From the NCBI RefSeq assembly GCF_003385515.1, contig NZ_QNVT01000007.1, positions 62,001-126,000 on the forward strand: a DNA stretch of 64,000 nucleotides. Reading direction: 5' to 3'. The notes under the pieces are model-generated. The model ran no database searches. It was not told the origin of the DNA and saw only the letters and a program-made list of their open reading frames with translations. The first letter of the stretch is position 1; every line of letters starts with the position of its first letter. A program made the position numbers and the translations under genes. The stretch is from Chryseobacterium pennae. Its GTDB lineage: Bacteria > Bacteroidota > Bacteroidia > Flavobacteriales > Weeksellaceae. Shown here piece after piece: positions 25,742 through 32,250 of this stretch.

Positions 25742-25916
25742 AGATCAATTTTTTCAAGCGCTAAAATTATACTTTTTTTGATTTATATTACTATTTTTTG
25801 TGAAAAATTATTTTATCAGCTTTTATTTATACATATTTTAAAACATTGAGAGGCTATATTGCCTTTATTTAACAAATATTGAACATTCGAAAACACCTCT
25901 GTTTTATTAAAAAAGT

Positions 25917-25924
25917 TATTTTTG
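25917..25924 (+). promoter_or_regulatory. Promoter -7 element of the acyltransferase gene
   Basis: TATTTTTG 15 bp before the ATG; no clear upstream TTTG at normal spacing. Confidence 0.4.
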
Positions 25925-25939
25925 TAACAAAGAAAAAAA

Positions 25940-26917
25940 ATGCAAGCTATAACGAAAAACAATTTTGACTTCATTCGTGTTCTCCTCGCTTTTATTGTCT
26001 TCGTAGGACATCTGGGCGCTTTAAGTGCTTCTGAAAAGCTATTATTCTTAACACATAGCCCTGTTGAAGTTGCTGTTTTCTCGTTTTTCATTGTGAGTGG
26101 TTTTCTGATTGCAAGAAGCTATGAAAGGGCATCAAGCCTAAAAAGCTACGCCAAGAAAAGGTTCAACAGGATTGTCCCTGCTTATCTGCTTGTTGTATTC
26201 CTTTGTGCTATACTCCTGAGTCTGGTCAGTACTTTATCTTTTACTGAATATTTCAGCAATACACAGGTTTATAAATACCTTTTCTGGAATTCACTATTCC
26301 TCAATTTCAAAGCTCCATGGCTTCCGGGTGTATTTGGCAACCAGGCTGTAAACGGGGCATTATGGACTCTTAAGATTGAAATATGTTTTTATATAGCAGT
26401 TCCACTGATGTTCTTACTGTTTGGAAAGAATAATAAATACCGAACCATTAGCCTGATCGTTCTTTATTTCATTTCTCTGGTCTATCTCAATTATTTTGAA
26501 ATGACAGGAAAAGCAGCACTTTCAAGACAGCTTCCGGGTTCATTATGTTATTTTATCGGAGGAATGCTTGTTTATTTTCATTTCGACAAATTTATCAAGC
26601 ATAAACATTTACTTTTTATCATTGCTATTATTACGGTCTGGATTGATCTTATTTTTAAAATAAAACTTTTTTCCCCGATAATGATCAGTATTATTGTTCT
26701 GTATATTGCTTATTCCTTCAGCTTCCTGAATAATTTCGGGAAATACGGGGATTTCACTTATGGAATTTATATTTTCCACTTCCCTATCATCAGGGTATTT
26801 GCCACATTGGGACTTTTTGCCAACTACAATCCTTACCTTATGAGTATTGTATGTATGTTTACAGTCATCGGAGTGGGAATAGCCTCATGGCACTTGTATG
26901 AAAAAAGATTTTTATAA
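25940..26917 (+). CDS. Membrane acyltransferase 3 family protein (OafA-like)
   Basis: 325 residues, with about ten hydrophobic helices and no soluble domain. The start FDFIRVLLAFIVFVGHLG contains the family R-x10-H pair thought to bind the acyl donor. SGFLIARSYER and the WTLKIEICFY motif follow. Such enzymes acetylate or succinylate surface polysaccharide or lipid sugars at the inner membrane. It is followed after 24 bp by a GT2 gene, which supports a role in cell-surface glycan assembly. Confidence 0.88.
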   Translation: MQAITKNNFDFIRVLLAFIVFVGHLGALSASEKLLFLTHSPVEVAVFSFFIVSGFLIARSYERASSLKSYAKKRFNRIVPAYLLVVFLCAILLSLVSTLSFTEYFSNTQVYKYLFWNSLFLNFKAPWLPGVFGNQAVNGALWTLKIEICFYIAVPLMFLLFGKNNKYRTISLIVLYFISLVYLNYFEMTGKAALSRQLPGSLCYFIGGMLVYFHFDKFIKHKHLLFIIAIITVWIDLIFKIKLFSPIMISIIVLYIAYSFSFLNNFGKYGDFTYGIYIFHFPIIRVFATLGLFANYNPYLMSIVCMFTVIGVGIASWHLYEKRFL

Positions 26918-26941
26918 TTTTACACCTATTTTAAAACGCGA

Positions 26942-27697
26942 ATGAAAGACCTTGTCTCCATTATCACTCCCTGCTATAATTCAGCTGAATTTATAGAAGA
27001 AACAATACAATCTGTTCTGAACCAAACCAACGAAAACTGGGAATGGCTTATTACGGATGATCTTTCTAAGGACAGCACTGTTGAGATGATCAGAAAATAC
27101 AATGATCCAAGAATCAAACTTAAGGTTCTGGAGAAAAACGGAGGTGCAGGAAATGCGAGAAACAACAGCCTTGAAAGAGCTCAGGGAAGATATATTGCTT
27201 TCCTGGATTCCGATGATTTCTGGCATCCTGAATATCTTGAGACCATGACAGATTATATGCAGGAACACAACGCAGAGCTTGTATACTGTAATTATTCAAG
27301 ATGTGACGAGCAGCTTCGCCCTATATTAAAAGATTTTCTAGCGGATAAGGTGGTTACTTTTTCGAATTTACTGAAGACATGCCGGCTGGCTCCGGTTTCC
27401 ACGATGTATGATACCAAAAGAGTAGGGAAATTTTTATTCCCTGTAAAAAGTAAGCGTGAGGATCATGTGATGTGGCTAAATCTGCTAAAAGTAATCCCGG
27501 AAGGAATTCCTATCAATAAAACAATGGCAAAGTACAGAATGCGGGAGAACAGTGTTTCCAGAAAGAAAAAGAATATCATTAAGGATCAGTATCTGGTGTA
27601 CAAAGATTTTATGGGATTCTCTACATTAAAATCTTTGTATTATACGGCAAATTGGGCCTTAAATGGGTTTATGAAATATTCAAAAATATTCAACTAA
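26942..27697 (+). CDS. Family 2 glycosyltransferase
   Basis: 251 residues with a complete GT-A fold: VSIITPCYNSAEFIEETIQS at the start, TDDLSKDST, GGAGNARNNSLERAQGRYIA and the metal-binding DSDD (residues 89-92). Lysine-rich C-terminal part without membrane anchor. Donor and acceptor sugars cannot be told. It lies between the acyltransferase gene and an unknown gene that begins 1 bp after its stop. Confidence 0.9.
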   Translation: MKDLVSIITPCYNSAEFIEETIQSVLNQTNENWEWLITDDLSKDSTVEMIRKYNDPRIKLKVLEKNGGAGNARNNSLERAQGRYIAFLDSDDFWHPEYLETMTDYMQEHNAELVYCNYSRCDEQLRPILKDFLADKVVTFSNLLKTCRLAPVSTMYDTKRVGKFLFPVKSKREDHVMWLNLLKVIPEGIPINKTMAKYRMRENSVSRKKKNIIKDQYLVYKDFMGFSTLKSLYYTANWALNGFMKYSKIFN

Positions 27698-27698
27698 A

Positions 27699-28325
27699 AT
27701 GGAGTATTCAAAAGAGTTTAAAGCAGCATTGAGTGCTTTTACCGGCACAGAGAAGGATAAACTTATTTTCAGACTTCTGAGAAAGGATAAATTATTGTCT
27801 AAAAAACTGTATTTCGAGCTTATCGATCCGGAAACCACTGATGATAAAAGAAATGCCAAGGAAGCGGATGTAGAAGAAAAAATTATTTTAGCCTCTAAAT
27901 ATATTGGTAATGCAAAATATTTCCTGACCATTATCCGGAAACTAAGTGCAGAAATTACAGAACATGTTAAGATAACAACAGATAAATTTGGAGAAGTTTC
28001 TCTGAATTTATTGATGATCGACAAGGTTTTGGATTACAATAATGACCTTAGCAGACAAAGATTTGACAACGTCTATAAACTCTATCTTTATATCATCAAT
28101 AAACTATTTAAATCCTTGATTCTGATAAAGAAACTGGATGAAGATTATTGGATGGAATTTGATGAGCTCCTAAGAAGCATTTATCAAAAAATACTGGAGA
28201 ACAATTATCTTCAAAAACTATGTATTAATAACGGACTTGATCTTAATTGGTTTGAATCAGACAATATTCCCGAGAATATCGATCAGATTATGAAAGAGAT
28301 AAAAAGTCAGGGGTTTTTACGATAG
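27699..28325 (+). CDS. Unknown helical protein linked to a glycosyltransferase
   Basis: 208 residues, highly charged and predicted largely helical, without signal peptide or membrane segment. I recognise no motif. It starts 1 bp after the GT2 stop, so it is translated with it. Its last 9 bp overlap the 3' end of the convergent waaA gene. A role in the same glycan pathway is inference from linkage. Confidence 0.75.
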   Translation: MEYSKEFKAALSAFTGTEKDKLIFRLLRKDKLLSKKLYFELIDPETTDDKRNAKEADVEEKIILASKYIGNAKYFLTIIRKLSAEITEHVKITTDKFGEVSLNLLMIDKVLDYNNDLSRQRFDNVYKLYLYIINKLFKSLILIKKLDEDYWMEFDELLRSIYQKILENNYLQKLCINNGLDLNWFESDNIPENIDQIMKEIKSQGFLR

Positions 28326-29555
28326 AATCTTTTGCATAATCATCTGGGTAGAATCGGGTTTTTCGCTAACGAATTTTTCTGCATTTCCGGACATTTCTGC
28401 AAGTTCTTCTTCATTGTCTTCACCGGAAATAAATAAAACAAATTCTGCAGCGGCATGTTCGTCTGCAAAAGACTTTCCTCCATTCACAGAGAGTAGATCA
28501 TCTGCCTCAGGATTCTTTTTATAATGATTTCCAAAGATCACCGGAACGCCGAATGTGGCCGCTTCCAGAATATTATGAAGACCGGCATCATGAAAACCTC
28601 CTCCTACAACGGCTATATCGGCATAGGAATAAAGCTTTGACAATAAGCCAATACTGTCAATAATCAAAATTTGAGCATTGAAAACGGTATGTTGGGTATC
28701 TTTGATTTCACTGTACAATAAAGCATCAGAAAAGGTATTTTTCAGGTGCTCTACTCTTTTAAGGTCATGAGGAGCAATAATCATTTTAAGGGTATTATTT
28801 TTAAGGGAAACCATTTCTGCAATTTTCTCTTCCGACTGCCAAGAACTACCAAAAACAACCACTTTATTACTCCCTATAAAATCTGTAATATGATCCACAT
28901 GATTATCACGGTTCCGAAGTTGCTTCACTCTATCAAATCTTGTATCTCCCGTTACTGAGGATCTTACCAACCCAACACTCTTAGCTAGTGCAAGTGAGAA
29001 TTGGGTCTGATGAAAAAACCAATCTACATTTTCTTTAAGCTGTTTTACCAGCCACTTTCCATAAGAAGTGAAAAACGATTGTCTTTCATAGAACAATGCT
29101 GAAATTACATAGATCTTAGTATTTTTTCCTTTAAGTGCTGCCAGCAGGTTATACCAGTAATCATACTTAACCGTAAAAAATAGTTTAACATCAAATTGCG
29201 ATATAAACTCTCTTACCATGCTTTTTTTATCAAATGGCAGATAACAGATCACATCCGCAATATGTTTCTTCTTAACAACATTATCATATCCTGACGGTGA
29301 AAAGAAGGTTATCAGAATTTTATAATCAGGAAATTGTTCTTTAAGCTTTTCCAGAACAGGCAATCCCTGTTCATACTCTCCTAAACTCGCGGCATGCATC
29401 CAGATCACCTTATCTGTTTTGGAGAAAGCAGACTTCACTTTATTCAAAGACTCCTTCCTTCCATCAACGCCCTTTTTAGTTTTATCGTGAAATAAAGCAA
29501 AAACCTTCATTCCAAAGATAAGAAGGCTGATAAATATGTTATAAAGTAATTTCAA
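28317..29555 (-). CDS. waaA: 3-deoxy-D-manno-octulosonic acid (Kdo) transferase
   Basis: 412 residues. N-terminal membrane anchor (LLYNIFISLLIFGMKVFALF), then MHAASLGEYEQGLPVLEKLK with the catalytic-glutamate region, VDVKLFFTVKYDYWYNLL, and in the C-terminal domain GSSWQSEEKIAEM, IIAPHDLKRV and GGGFHDAGLHNILEAATFGVPV. It transfers Kdo from CMP-Kdo to lipid A precursor at the inner membrane. It is the last gene of a four-gene minus-strand set. Confidence 0.94.
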   Translation of the reverse strand: MKLLYNIFISLLIFGMKVFALFHDKTKKGVDGRKESLNKVKSAFSKTDKVIWMHAASLGEYEQGLPVLEKLKEQFPDYKILITFFSPSGYDNVVKKKHIADVICYLPFDKKSMVREFISQFDVKLFFTVKYDYWYNLLAALKGKNTKIYVISALFYERQSFFTSYGKWLVKQLKENVDWFFHQTQFSLALAKSVGLVRSSVTGDTRFDRVKQLRNRDNHVDHITDFIGSNKVVVFGSSWQSEEKIAEMVSLKNNTLKMIIAPHDLKRVEHLKNTFSDALLYSEIKDTQHTVFNAQILIIDSIGLLSKLYSYADIAVVGGGFHDAGLHNILEAATFGVPVIFGNHYKKNPEADDLLSVNGGKSFADEHAAAEFVLFISGEDNEEELAEMSGNAEKFVSEKPDSTQMIMQKILS

Positions 29556-29566
29556 TTTTGATGGAT

Positions 29567-30034
29567 CTAGTTGTTAGATTTTGTTTTACTTTCCCGAACC
29601 GATTTTATAAGTCCAATTCCAATCACAGCAAACATTAACCCTAAAATAAACAAAACAGCATCACTAAGCTCTGTCTGCTTTCCTTCTGCCACCCGGATAC
29701 TTTCAACAATAATATCCAGAAATAAAATCATCACTGGAAGCTCCAGAGAAAACAGATATAGTTTCAATGTTTGTGTATTACGAAAGCTTTGGGGAACATT
29801 CAGTAACGGAGAATTCGGATTTCCGGACATTCTAAGAAAAAGAAGGTGAATCAAAGTAGCAATACCTACTAAAAACCAAATTGTTGCTTTCCCGGATTCC
29901 CCATCTACCTTTCCCTGAAAATTAAAATGGGTAGGAATGATATCAGGCAGCTCAGCATATTTAACTCCTGTAAAAACCCAGATTACAATCAGTAACAGAG
30001 TATTCACGATTAATAATATGCCGGAAGTTTTCAT
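29567..30034 (-). CDS. DUF1648 domain membrane protein
   Basis: 155 residues with four hydrophobic helices. The diagnostic DUF1648 segment is YAELPDIIPTHFNFQGKVDG, right after the first helix. The family is of unknown role; some members are SdpI-like immunity proteins. It lies 11 bp upstream of waaA and 3 bp after the NlpC/P60 gene. Confidence 0.85.
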   Translation of the reverse strand: MKTSGILLIVNTLLLIVIWVFTGVKYAELPDIIPTHFNFQGKVDGESGKATIWFLVGIATLIHLLFLRMSGNPNSPLLNVPQSFRNTQTLKLYLFSLELPVMILFLDIIVESIRVAEGKQTELSDAVLFILGLMFAVIGIGLIKSVRESKTKSNN

Positions 30035-30037
30035 ATT

Positions 30038-30763
30038 TTAAATAATACTTTTAAGTACTCTCAGCTTATGGGTATGCTTATTCATTTCCTCGTTAAAAAT
30101 TCCGGTAGAATCCAACGTATCAATTCTCACTTTTCCTGAGGCATGAATAATCTTCTGGTTTTCCAGCATGATTCCAACGTGGATAATTTTTCCTTCAGCG
30201 TTTTCAAAGAAGGCAAGGTCACCGGGCTGTGTTTCTTCCACAAAAGTGAGAGCCTCCCCCACCTCAGCCTGTTGGGAAGCGTCTCTGGGAATTTTAATAT
30301 TATGTACTTTGTATACCAACTGCGTAAACCCTGAGCAGTCTACTGCAAAAAAGCTTTTGCCACCCCATAAATAAGGAACGTTAAGAAATTCTTTGGCTGT
30401 AAGTGCAATGCTCTCCCTCACATCATGACTTCTTCTTGAAGCAACAACAGGAAACTCCACTTCAGACCCCATAGAAAGAAGGGTTTTCCCATCTTTCATC
30501 AATACGGAGGAAAAGTCTTCTGTAACTACAGTAACTTTTCTCTTCGCCAGTTCTTCGTCTGTTACAGGCCTTAGCTGCTTGGTATCTATCCATCCTTCAT
30601 AGCCGTCATAGTGCATTTTTATTCTGGTCCAGTTTTTATCGACCTTCAAAATATCTGCACTTTCCCCAAACAATATTTCTGTAACAATCTCTGCTTTGTC
30701 AGAACCTTCTGCACGAACCGGCGCTACTGTTACGATACAAATCCCTTTATTCATTTTATTCAT
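30038..30763 (-). CDS. NlpC/P60 (C40) peptidase with bacterial SH3 domain
   Basis: 241 residues. The N-terminal half is an SH3-like region (ILKVDKNWTRIKMHYDGYEGWI) that usually binds cell-wall peptide. The C-terminal NlpC/P60 domain has C143 in FAVDCSGFTQLVY, H195 in GKIIHVGIML and a third polar site at H207 (KIIHASGKVRID). It cleaves peptide bonds in peptidoglycan stem peptides. No signal peptide is seen, as in YkfC-like cytoplasmic recycling enzymes, so a role in turnover of imported muropeptides is possible. Alternative start at 30754. Confidence 0.9.
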   Translation of the reverse strand: MNKMNKGICIVTVAPVRAEGSDKAEIVTEILFGESADILKVDKNWTRIKMHYDGYEGWIDTKQLRPVTDEELAKRKVTVVTEDFSSVLMKDGKTLLSMGSEVEFPVVASRRSHDVRESIALTAKEFLNVPYLWGGKSFFAVDCSGFTQLVYKVHNIKIPRDASQQAEVGEALTFVEETQPGDLAFFENAEGKIIHVGIMLENQKIIHASGKVRIDTLDSTGIFNEEMNKHTHKLRVLKSII

Positions 30764-30825
30764 TTAGAAATTAGGAAAGTAAAAGATGTGGAAATTACAT
30801 TGCATGTATTTCTCCTGTCTTTTAA

Positions 30826-31473
30826 TTATTTTCTTCTCAGAAAATTTACTCCATCACGCAAAGGTAAAATAAGATTTTCAAAATCTTCGTCTTTTGCCAC
30901 TAAATCATTCAGCTCCTGAATAGACTGAGTAGATTTAAGTTTTGGATTTTCCTCAAGTACTTTTCCATACCACAAAACATTATCGAACATCACTACTGAT
31001 CCGGATCGGGTATGAGGCTTTATCAATCTGAAATAATCTGCATAGTTTTCTTTGTCTGCATCTACAAAAATCAAATCAAAAAATTCATCTGTTTCTTTTA
31101 AAAATTCTTTAGCATCCTGAAGTTTAAAATCAATCTGAGCAGCATATTCACTGGATTCAAAATATTTCTTTGGCAGATAGGCCAGATCTTCATTCACATC
31201 CAATGTAGTGATCTTACCGTCCTTTGCTAATCCTGAGGCCAGGCACAGAGTAGCATATCCTGTAAACGTACCTATTTCAAGGATACTTTTAGGTTGCAGC
31301 ATTTGGGAAATGATAGTCAGCAACCTTCCCTGCTGATAGCCTGAAATCATGTGCGGCTGTGTTGTTTTCTGATAAGTTTCTCTTCTCAGTTTTTTCAGAA
31401 TTTCTGATTCTGAGGAAGCGTGTGCTTCCAAATATCTATCCATTTCAGGATTCTTTTCTTCAAAAAAACTCAT
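30826..31473 (-). CDS. Class I SAM-dependent O-methyltransferase
   Basis: 215 residues of the catechol/caffeoyl-CoA O-methyltransferase type. SAM-binding ILEIGTFTGYATLCLASGL, then LDVNEDLAYLPKKYFE, and the metal and substrate region LIFVDADKENYADYFRL followed by VVMFDNVLWYGKV. It methylates a catechol-like hydroxyl; the substrate is not known. First gene of the minus-strand set running to waaA, with its own promoter. Confidence 0.92.
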   Translation of the reverse strand: MSFFEEKNPEMDRYLEAHASSESEILKKLRRETYQKTTQPHMISGYQQGRLLTIISQMLQPKSILEIGTFTGYATLCLASGLAKDGKITTLDVNEDLAYLPKKYFESSEYAAQIDFKLQDAKEFLKETDEFFDLIFVDADKENYADYFRLIKPHTRSGSVVMFDNVLWYGKVLEENPKLKSTQSIQELNDLVAKDEDFENLILPLRDGVNFLRRK

Positions 31474-31489
31474 ACAATTTTAATTTAAA

Positions 31490-31524
31490 CAAATTTAAGG
31501 ATTTTAAAATTCTTTTTAAACAAA
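31490..31524 (-). promoter_or_regulatory. Promoter of the O-methyltransferase gene
   Basis: Minus strand TTTG (31521-31524), 23-nt spacer, TAAATTTG (31490-31497), 16 bp before the ATG. Confidence 0.6.
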
Positions 31525-31548
31525 CCGCCTCTGGTCAGTATAAGATAA

Positions 31549-31578
31549 AAAAAGAGAGGAATTAATTCCTCTCTTTTT
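31549..31578 (-). terminator. Terminator of the six-cysteine peptide gene
   Basis: A perfect palindrome, with AAAAAGAGAGGAATT as the left arm (31549-31563) and its complement 31564-31578, followed by further T on the minus strand. It lies 34 bp past the peptide stop and shows that the small gene is a transcription unit. Confidence 0.85.
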
Positions 31579-31611
31579 CTTAGGTGTATCTAACTTTTAA
31601 GTAAAAAATCA

Positions 31612-31767
31612 TTATATGGCTATACAATATTGTCTTATACCGGCACAGACCCATCCTGGGCAACACTTTGTCTGTGGACTGGTACAAAATATCTGAGGAT
31701 TACATCCTTTAATAGCACCTTGTACGGTTTTCATTTCTCCTCTTGAAAGTTTTTTTGAATTTTTCAT
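31612..31767 (-). CDS. 51-residue leader-type peptide with six-cysteine knottin pattern
   Basis: The gene encodes 51 residues starting MKNSKKLSRGEMKTVQGA. This N-terminus has the form of the leader found on small bacteriocin-like peptides of Chryseobacterium (KKLSR-x-E-x-K-x-V-x-G-[GA]), so cleavage after the QGA is plausible. The remaining 33 residues hold cysteines at 22, 28, 35, 36, 41 and 48, spaced C-x5-C-x6-CC-x4-C-x6-C. That order (C-C-CC-C-C) is the cystine-knot framework of knottins and many toxins. A strong terminator follows. No export or processing gene (C39-peptidase ABC transporter, modification enzyme, immunity gene) lies nearby. Leader class and knot fold are inference; the cysteine spacing is directly read. 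Confidence 0.8.
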   Translation of the reverse strand: MKNSKKLSRGEMKTVQGAIKGCNPQIFCTSPQTKCCPGWVCAGIRQYCIAI

Positions 31768-31917
31768 AATTATTTTGTTTAGTATTAATTTCCTACTCTT
31801 TAAGATTTTCGGACAACTCTATATTTATTTCCTATTATGGAGATTTAAATATATGCATTCTTTTATTAATCAGGCAATTATATTTATAATAAAATATCTT
31901 ATAGAATTTACCCCTCT

Positions 31918-31956
31918 AAATTCCGGGAAAAACACCGTACAAAATTCCGGGAAAAT
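31918..31956 (+). promoter_or_regulatory. Direct repeat, possible activator-binding sites
   Basis: AAATTCCGGGAAAA occurs twice (31918-31931 and 31942-31955) with a 24-bp period, about two helical turns. The pair lies roughly 30-65 bp upstream of the TAAGTTTG element of the small basic gene, the place expected for a dimeric activator such as a LytTR- or AraC-type regulator. No regulator gene is next to it. Confidence 0.5.
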
Positions 31957-31984
31957 ACGGATGTTTTTTATGAGGCATTAATGA

Positions 31985-31992
31985 TAAGTTTG
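31985..31992 (+). promoter_or_regulatory. Promoter -7 element of the small basic gene
   Basis: TAAGTTTG fits TAnnTTTG 37 bp upstream of the ATG. The upstream box is imperfect (TTTT around 31964). This fits activator-dependent transcription. Confidence 0.5.
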
Positions 31993-32029
31993 CAAAGAGA
32001 ACGAAGGGGTAAAAACACTGGAAAACAAA

Positions 32030-32188
32030 ATGATTGCAGAAGACCAACTACAAACTAACCATGAGAATCAAAAAAAAGTACCTCTGAAAAGAAGTACACA
32101 GTCTTCTGCAAGAAAAAACAAGACTGAAATATCCAATCCTTTTTTGAAGCGAATTATTTCCCTTTTGAAAAAAGAAGAATTAATTTGA
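32030..32188 (+). CDS. Small basic protein of 52 residues, unknown
   Basis: The frame encodes 52 residues starting MIAEDQLQTNHENQKKVPLKR and ending FLKRIISLLKKEELI. It is Lys/Arg-rich in the middle with a short amphipathic C-terminal helix, and has no signal peptide or cysteine. A promoter element, upstream direct repeats and a strong terminator directly after the stop support a real gene despite the size. I recognise no family. It is divergent from the six-cysteine peptide gene, with about 260 bp between the starts. Confidence 0.6.
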   Translation: MIAEDQLQTNHENQKKVPLKRSTQSSARKNKTEISNPFLKRIISLLKKEELI

Positions 32189-32193
32189 TTAAA

Positions 32194-32225
32194 AAATAAA
32201 TCCCGAATTTCTTCGGGATTTATTT
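32194..32225. terminator. Bidirectional terminator between the small basic gene and the M1 peptidase gene
   Basis: AAATAAATCCCGAA / TTCGGGATTTATTT, a perfect 14-bp stem with TTTC loop, flanked by A-run and T-run. Confidence 0.9.
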
Positions 32226-32250
32226 TTGGAATATTTTTATAACGAAATAT

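Noticed and set aside
25816..26091. Minus-strand frame of 91 codons overlapping the acyltransferase start
   Set aside because: Antisense to the conserved R-x10-H region of the acyltransferase; protein text looks like a frame shadow.
29567..30034. SdpI-like immunity protein for the peptide at 31.6 kb
   Set aside because: Only the DUF1648 part is present and it is in the waaA operon; linkage to the peptide gene is not supported.
31775..31981. Plus-strand frame of 68 codons, hydrophobic
   Set aside because: It runs through the upstream region of the peptide gene and through the direct repeats and promoter of the small basic gene; composition is AT-driven with no family match.
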